A stretch of 32,813 bases of DNA from contig JANBQC010000308.1 in NCBI GenBank assembly GCA_027576995.1, forward strand, positions 1 through 32,813, given 5' to 3'. The notes below the pieces were generated by a model. It saw only the letters and a program-made list of their open reading frames with translations. It ran no database searches and was not told the origin of the DNA. Both the position numbers and the translations under genes were made by a program. The stretch is from Dimargaris cristalligena (taxonomy: Eukaryota; Kickxellomycota; Dimargaritomycetes; Dimargaritales; Dimargaritaceae). Positions 26,284 through 32,813 of the stretch are shown here, piece by piece. Numbering within the stretch: position 1 is the first letter of the stretch; every line of letters begins with the position of its first letter.

Positions 26284-29200
26284 ATCAGTGACCATTTTCA
26301 GATAAATTATTTACTGGAAAGTCTTTGACAAGTTATTATGTAATAACCTTATGTCTAATGCCCACCGTACTATTTTATTGTGTATACATAATCATTTATC
26401 TTAAATCAGGACCTGTCCTTCGAGTTGATTTCTCGTGTGATCGCCTTTGGCCTTGTAGTCCAAGGCCAACTACCCGACTATTCACCCAACCCCAGCGACT
26501 CAAACAGAACGCCTATTCAAATCCCCCGAGCCACTCCACAGGTTAATTATGGCAAAGTCAACCACCCAACGCCCAAGGGAAACCATTCAAAATCGGCCTA
26601 CCCCATCGCAATCCCAAGAAAATTAACTACTGTGACTGACATTCAAATGCGTGCGGTAAAGTCGACCCTATCCAACCAACGGAATCTTACTCAAGGTCCC
26701 CGAATCCCCAGCAGGTCCAAGACTGCATCCACTACCCCAATCCGTCTAAGCAGCCCGTATCACCCCATTCAGTTAGGTCGTTATCAACCCTCGCGTCTAT
26801 CAATGCAATTTCCCCCATACACTCCCTACTGTTCGACCACGTCACCAAATGCCACTAGTGTCTTCCTGGGAAGTAACTAATCAACCACCCTCAAATTGGT
26901 CGACTCCATCTAACCATGCCCTTGGCTCCTCACAGGCCGCGGATTTGAACAACATCCCTTTAACTATGGGCGAAATTTGACATTGTAAATCCACTTGGGC
27001 TATCCCGTCGCAGTATTAAATGGCAGCTAGAACCCCACTACTGGCCGATTCCACTTGGGATCGGATTCTTCGACCTAGTATTAGTGCTTGATTATAATTA
27101 CGCCAGCTGGTTTGACTGTATACGGGTCCATATGCCGATGAGCTGTTTACTAACTTAACCTATTTTCCCCATTATGTATACTTGTGCCCTATACCCATAG
27201 CTAAATTACATGATACCGCTGTATATTAACTGCACTATTAGTATTCCTTTAGATTCGTGTTTAATTAATTGATGACCGGTCTATCCCGACATATATTCAA
27301 ATTAATTGTATACTAGTGGATTTATTTTTAGTAATCCTGAGAAGACCAGATACATTAAATTGCTGACATTCAGTATAGTGTAGAAATGGGTTAAATACAG
27401 TCTGCACATCTTACCATCGCGGGGAAAGATTGGAATTTAGCGAACAAAAGAGGGCATATCTATGCACGATTGGCTGTATGCAATACCGTGCTAAAGAGAG
27501 TGCCAGACTACTACTTTTAGTCATTTGAAATCCCACTTTTTTCTTCTATTTCGGCGATAACTTCGCATAAAAGATGGGCGACAAGGATGGTCCACAACAA
27601 TTAAAGAAATTAGGGACGATTTACTCTCCCCCCCCCCCTCTAGCCCATCGCCTGTTAATCCGATGGAGAAGAGAGAGTTCCTAAAAATAGAGAACCCTGT
27701 GCAGCAATAGAGGGAAGTGAACATGTAGATGAAAAGTGAAGCTTGGGACGAGGGAAAGCGACCGACTATGAAAATCGAGAATCGGGAGATGGTCACCTCT
27801 AAGCACTAGAGTATAAAAATAGATACGAATTGGCTCTATGAGAGGGGCAACCAGCGTAAGGGTCACCGCTATTGAAACAGTGGCAATGGGGAAAGTTCGC
27901 TGCAATTTGGTTTAATAGCAACTGAATTAACTGGCTGGTCGGTTCCAAATATAAATGAACCAATTGGGCTCCAACGAGCCTTTGCCCGATTTGCTGTAAT
28001 AGAGGCCCGATGGGTTTGGTCGAGTGTGGTGCGATAACACATGTGTGATACCAAAGGCCTCTACTATAACCACTCGCATTGTAATGCGGTACTCCAATAT
28101 TGCATTACTGACACCCGAAATGTGGCCCCGGGTTGTAAAAGTGAGCGGCATGATTTCAAAGTACTTCTGTGGTTGAACATTGACGTATAAAGCCCTCTGT
28201 CAGACAAAAGCCATCTATAGCCCAACTTAGGCAGCCCTAGACGTGACACACCCCTGGTATCGGTATTGGCTTACTTTCCATTTAATGGCCAATATATGAT
28301 TTGGTTGAAAGTTGTTGGGGATCGTAATCCCGCATTTCTCCGATTCTAGATGCTTGAAAATGGGCAGCTTAAATTAATGCCCGGCCAACATTGGCAAACT
28401 AGTGCCCCTGGTATTCCCACACCAGCGCGATAGCGGTCACCCGGGCGAACTAACGGAGGGGCGCCCCCTAGAACAATACGCAGACCTAGGACACATTACT
28501 ACAAACTTTATTTGCAGTTGGATGGACCTTGACTGGGCTGTCCGATAATGCCTTTATTGGGGCAGTTACGTAGTGATGGTGATAGGCCCCTCGATTCGAC
28601 TCAATCCGGTTAAGGAAATTCCGAAAGGGAATCTAGCCAAGGGTCGTGTATCATGCGGATTCGGTAGGAAATAGGGAAGGAGCCGATAGAGGGGGTTACA
28701 ACCGCAGTAACACCCCCAGGCGCTTGCTTCCCAGGGGGTTGATAAAGATTCCAAGCACCATTGTATAGTCACTTTCCGTGCTGGGGTGCTGCCCACAGGT
28801 GTGCGAAAAACCGCGAAATGCGAATACTTGGCCAGTGGGAAAGTGAAGGCCGGGGTGATAAGACCCACAGGAATTGCAGGGCGAGATATACCAGCGGGGT
28901 TGCGGCCAATGCCGGAACTTGCCGAGCCATTTACTATATTATTAATCACAGTCCAGCCTGATTGACCATAGTATTCTCCATTTGACCTGGGGATTTTGGA
29001 TGGTTGGAAATAGGCATGTCCTGGGAAGCAGTATTACTTACATAAAAACCATAGGTCTCTGTCTATATGTAAGTGTACAGTCACCGTGAAAATAGTGACA
29101 CTATAGTGTCCGAGGTCATCTCTAGACCCAAAGAGATGGAAGCGTTAGGGTTAGATCCAAGGAAGTTTGGCGTGGGGAGCCGATTCAGATGGTGGGCATT

Positions 29201-30067
29201 GTGAATTATTGGACGAGAAGAGAATCTGGAATCCCGGGGGGTGTGGGCCGTGGGAGCAAACTGAAACGCCCTAGTGTTCATACATCATTGAGCCAACCCC
29301 CCTGTATTCTATAGATACATGGGGCAAGCGGAAATATGTAAGTGTATAGTAAATACGGATACTTGGGCCCGGCTAATGGAAGGTCTATCTAATCCCTGGA
29401 GTATGCCCTACTTCCCCTATAGAATAGTTTCGTAGACGCGCAATAGTCAACAATTTAGGCGGAGCTAACCTAATGCGTAGGTAGGAAGTGGATTGGATTG
29501 GATGTCCCAACCAGTGTCCTATGACGGGGATTGGCATGGAGGATAGGACAGCTGGTTGGGCTAGCCAGGGCACACAGCTCTATTAAACTATATACTACAC
29601 TAAAGTAGAGTAGAGTAGAGTAAACTTAAGTAAAGTAGAATAGAGTAGTGTGGTTTGGGGAGGCCGCCATGGTGAGCCAAATAGCGGAATTGAGTGACGG
29701 CCGGATGAGCCAAGAAAGAATCCGAGGATGTGCCTGTTCGACAGAGGCGATCCCTCCGCTCTTTTTCTTTCTTCGTCTTTCACTCTCACCCTCACTCAGC
29801 TCCCATACCTACATACAAATACAGCCTATAACTCTTTCCAATACCCCCTCACCAGCCTACACCAGCGATTTTCATTAAAAGCAGTACCATACATGGCCAT
29901 ATACAGCACTGGCTGTTGCGTCTCTTCAGCCAGACAGGCAACACTCCTTTCTCAAGAAAAAACACGGCAGCATGATGAAGGGTTGTTTCTAAAGCAGCCT
30001 TTTTCTACAGTACGAATATGGGCCGGATAAGGGACTTGGTGCATCTCCTAGTGTGTATGAGCATCCA
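26284..30067. other. AT-rich gene-poor region
   Basis: Contains an open stretch at 26410-26880 (+) with a Ser/Thr/Pro-rich translation (starts DLSFELISRVIAFGLVVQGQ) that has no ATG of its own, and many AT-rich 60-90 codon frames. A C run of about 11 bases occurs at 27628-27638. A 127-codon minus frame at 28566-28949 starts only at GTG. No RNA gene was recognised. I cannot support any gene here. Confidence 0.35.
29602..29650. repeat. Degenerate (GTAGA)n pentamer repeat
   Basis: Repeats of AGTAG/AGTAA units (TAAAGTAGAGTAGAGTAGAG, then a diverged second block) over about 49 bases in intergenic DNA. Confidence 0.8.
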
Positions 30068-30069
30068 TA

Positions 30070-30194
30070 TGGGTGAAATTCGGCCCAGCTGTATAAGGTT
30101 TTAAATGATAATGTATGGGATATTTATTTTTAACCAGTCATATTTGCTTCATCCAACGGATTTTTCGTTATACAGCTCGGTTGAACCTCTTCCA
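30070..30194 (+). mobile_element. MITE-like element, copy C
   Basis: A 125-bp copy flanked by TA on both sides (30068-30069 and 30195-30196). The left end is TGGGTGAAATTCGGCCCAGC then TGTATAAGG, and the right end is GTTATACAGCTCGGTTGAAC then CTCTTCCA. It is co-linear with copy B, sharing TTTTTAACCAGTCATATT and CATCCAACGGATTTTTCG, with an internal deletion that removes the TGAATATATGTGAGAATAGC region. Confidence 0.8.
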
Positions 30195-30196
30195 TA

Positions 30197-31772
30197 TGTA
30201 GGCCCAACGAATCCCCCGGGCAAGGCAAGCCAAGACTTACTAAGCCGAGGATCGAGCGGAATCGGCTGATGGATAAGGTGCGGCCGGGTTATAAAGTCGA
30301 TACTATGCCGGATGATCGGTAATATGAAGACGGCCATGAATGGCGAGCCGAGACTGGATGGATAGCCGCGCCCCCTTATCGTTGACCTGAAGCTGGACGC
30401 CGATTAAGCTAATGGAGGTAACATTAGGGGAGAAAGGGCGCCACTATCGGCGGCCATGTCTTTGTGGAAAATAGCATATCAGTAAACACCAGATCCAGTG
30501 GCACGGAAGACCGTTTTGGCTGGGGAAAACTAGCCAACCGCAACTGAAGATTTAATCAGACGCGACCAGTGTGGTAACGGATGGTTGGCCCTCCATAGGC
30601 GAACGACGAGTATAGCTGCTATCGCCGTAATGGCTCAAATAAGAGGGAGGAGAAGATAGGAGGACGGGTGTGGATCGCCCGCCCGTGGGGCTGTCGGATT
30701 GGTGCTCGTGGTATCAATTGAAAGTGAAAGTGAAAGTGAAAATGGAACGGCATATACAGAGGGAGGAAGAGGAGGAGGAGTTCCCCATTGTTGGGTTGGG
30801 AAGGCGAGAGGCTATACGCGCAACCCGGATAATCCACCCAGGCGTGCATATATGCTATGCGAATGAGACTATAAAAGCCCCACTCCGCCCTTCCCGTCCT
30901 GTTGCTGCTTTTTTAACCGTCCCTCTTTTAACCGTCTGTCTTTCGTTTCCTAATTACTAAATACTATTATTATCCTTCTCATCATTATTATTATTAGTAT
31001 AAGTGTATATTCTCTGGAATAGGCCCATTGGTTCCCTCCGGCTCTTAGTATATCTCTGGAATAACACCACCGCCCACCTTGACTTGCCCATTCACCCCCC
31101 GAGGCCACACTGTGTACTCCCCACCTTTCGCCCACTCGCTCGATGTTTGGGAGCCCACACTGCTGTACCCATCGTCACTATTGTATCAGATTGCCATTAG
31201 TCTTCCCAAATACTCGACGCATACATATATATATATATCTCCCGGCTGCACTGCATTTATCAGCTGGTGTGCCGTGAACCCTCTCACTTGACTGTCATCG
31301 AAGCATCCAGCGCTGTATGCACCCATCCTCCTATTTCTTCTCTCACTCTAACCTTCTACTATATCCCCCCCTCCTTGTCGGCCGTCTCCTTTTTTGGCCT
31401 ACTGTCACTGCATTAATGCGACCAGTAACGCCCGTACTTTTTTACAACTCCGCTGCCTCAGCCTAAGCTGCATATATCATTGTCTATTTCCCCCGCCTCC
31501 CTCTTTTCTCCCTTCTACTCCTTAATTCCAGACCATCCGTGTCCTTCTCTATTTTATACATACCTACCAATACCACCCTTCCATTCCACTCCTTGTTTTT
31601 ATTTACGCTGCTCCTATTTCCCTTCTTTATACATACATATATATCTATCTATCTATCCAAAAACGCACATACACCCAATAATACACCCAGAGAAATACTA
31701 ATTATAATCCCGTACCACGTCCCTGTACTGCCGGGTCCCGTTTACCCCCACTCGACCCTAGTTACACACCAC
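30197..31772. other. Spacer with promoter-like elements upstream of the right-end gene
   Basis: Contains an (AAAGTG)n tract at 30720-30741, a TATAAAAG at 30870-30877 followed by pyrimidine-rich DNA, an (AT)n run at 31224-31238, a (TATC)n run at about 31638-31656, and general CT-richness from 31300 to 31760. Open frames here start only at non-ATG codons or lack any motif. It probably holds the promoter and 5' leader of the gene at 31773. Confidence 0.35.
30870..30877 (+). promoter_or_regulatory. TATA box candidate (TATAAAAG)
   Basis: A perfect TATAAAAG followed within 10-80 bases by CT-rich sequence (CCCACTCCGCCCTTCCCGTC). It lies about 900 bases upstream of the tentative gene at 31773, the same spacing as for the P450 fusion. 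It may instead serve an unrecognised short transcript. Confidence 0.3.
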
Positions 31773-32523
31773 ATGCCTCTACTTGCTAAGCCATTGGGGG
31801 AGTCCGACTCATTCCCCCTGGGCCTAGGTCGCACCGTTTCCGAGTTCCCCTCTAATATGCGCTCCTCCACCCCCACGACTCCGATTCCCCAGGTTAAACC
31901 CGAACTCACCCGAAGCCAGTCTGACCTCCCGGCAGCCAACGGTAAGCCTACCCCTCCCCACAGTTGGATGTACAGGCGTCCTCTTAAATATATCCATCAA
32001 AGCCCTCCCTCGGTATAATCGATCCCAAACCATTCTTTCTATTTCAACCCAAACGTGGACTCCTTGGTGGCCACATTCATTCTATCGCCACCTCTTCACC
32101 TACACCTTCTTATACAATATTATATATATAGATAGTTATTATAGAATACCCTATTATTTCACCTTCCCCTCCCGCCTCCTTATTTACCCTAATAGTTTAT
32201 GCATAATCTACCCCTTATCCCTCTCTGGAATCTCGCATCTCATTAACCAGCTGCTGACCGCCTCCGTCGGGCTCGCAAAACCGCTTCCATGCTCTGGCCC
32301 TCGACCAGCCAAACTTCCGAATACGTCATTGGCATCATGGGTCTAGATGATGCTGATAGCTGTCCATTGCGCCTCAGTCACTTACTCGTAGACACTATTG
32401 TCCGTCAGTTTACACTGTGTCAGCGGCCGCGCAAACACATTACTCCTACATGTACAATTGGTAAGTAGTAGATTGACTGGTTCACTCACTCATATTTTCC
32501 TCTTTTTAGATTTATTTTTTTGA
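31773..32523 (+). CDS. Tentative three-exon gene, protein of unknown function
   Basis: Predicted exons 31773-31941, 32251-32460 and 32510-32523 join to 130 residues (393 nt with stop). The introns are GTAAGC...CCAG (309 nt, phase 1) and GTAAGT...TTTTTAG (49 nt, phase 1). Exon 1 encodes a Ser/Thr/Pro-rich start (MPLLAKPLGESDSFPLGLGR, ending ELTRSQSDLPAAN). Exon 2 opens ADRLRRARKTASMLWP and contains EYVIGIMGLDDADSCPLRLS, followed by HLLVDTIVRQF. Support is the GC-rich coding character of both long exons, consensus splice sites that keep frame, and a CT-rich upstream tract. I do not recognise the family. The last exon is only four codons plus stop. If the second intron is not spliced, the frame instead ends at a TAG at 32467-32469. 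The real gene could also continue beyond the window through another acceptor. Confidence 0.4.
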
Positions 32524-32813
32524 CCTGATACATTAGTTCAGGTGGACTATATATATGTATAATTAGGCCATTATTACTCTTCCTCACCCACTGTGGGCTC
32601 TCTCGAATTACAATCCTCTGTCAGTGTGCTTCCGCTGGGCTTTTCAATGCTTCAATGTTTCAATTTTTTATTGTTATTTTTTGCAACCTTTCTGGGGTGC
32701 GGATACCTTTCCTAATGGTGTGTGTGTGTGTGTGTGTAGAGGGAACAGGGATGATCATTCTCATAAGCAGAGTCGTTCCCCGCTTTTTCGTTACTTTTTG
32801 TGCCGGTGTTTTG
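32524..32813. other. Right-end AT-rich sequence
   Basis: No gene recognised. It includes short direct repeats of CAATG(C/T)TT at about 32646-32664 and the GT microsatellite at 32718-32737. It probably holds the 3' UTR of the tentative gene at 31773, or is intron if that gene continues. Confidence 0.35.
32718..32737. repeat. (GT)10 microsatellite
   Basis: Twenty bases of perfect GT dinucleotide repeat near the right end of the window, preceded by CTAATG and followed by AGAGGG. Confidence 0.95.

Noticed and set aside
27410..27525. Minus-strand frame MTKSSSLALSLARYC... that looks like a mitochondrial presequence followed by GTAAGA
   Set aside because: The next several hundred bases on that strand are very AT-rich with no exon-like sequence, so no gene can be built.
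28566..28949. 127-codon minus-strand frame
   Set aside because: It begins at GTG, has no recognisable motif, and its codon use does not resemble the confirmed genes.
29097..29110. Perfect 14-bp palindrome GACACTATAGTGTC
   Set aside because: About two such palindromes are expected by chance in a window of this size, and nothing around it suggests an operator or element end.
30149..30337. Minus-strand frame MAVFILPIIRHSIDF...
   Set aside because: The frame runs into MITE copy C and ends inside it; there is no motif, and the possible donor near 30233 has no partner exon.

Overview
The window looks like nuclear DNA of a fungus. The large ORFs are GC-rich with C-ending codons, and the spacers are AT-rich. 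Short genes are split by GTAAGT/AG introns of about 50-360 nt, promoters carry CT-rich tracts, and the gene content is fungal: a CYS3-type bZIP factor, a self-sufficient P450-reductase fusion and ATP synthase subunit e. I infer an early-diverging lineage (Zoopagomycota/Kickxellomycotina-like) from the long intronless genes and gene style. That placement is a guess; the fungal assignment is not.

Layout: 1-2641 is AT-rich, gene-free, and holds two copies of a small TA-flanked inverted-repeat element plus two hairpins. 2642-4049 (+) is a three-exon BCD1/ZNHIT6 gene (box C/D snoRNP assembly). 4050-5371 is spacer ending in a CT-rich promoter. 5372-6439 (+) is a CYS3/MetR/Zip1-type bZIP regulator, convergent with 7432-12486 (-), a 1684-residue intronless protein that I read as a NOL11/Utp8-like pre-rRNA processing factor with a long C-terminal extension. 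12487-18502 is a 6 kb divergent intergenic region with no convincing gene. 18503-22900 (+) is a 1465-residue P450-diflavin reductase fusion preceded by a ubiquitin-like/doublecortin-like domain instead of a membrane anchor. Tail to tail with it, 23705-24527 (-) is a three-exon ATP synthase subunit e gene, and another copy of the small element lies between the two. 24528-31772 is gene-poor, with microsatellites, a fourth element copy and a few doubtful ORFs. A tentative three-exon gene of unknown function occupies 31773-32523 (+).

The genes are not an obvious cluster. Two act in nucleolar RNP and ribosome biogenesis (BCD1, the NOL11-like protein), one in sulfur or amino-acid control (bZIP), one in oxidative metabolism (P450 fusion) and one in the mitochondrial ATP synthase dimer. 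The most unusual items are the domain architecture of the P450 fusion and the four-copy MITE family. No tRNA, rRNA or CRISPR array was found by eye.
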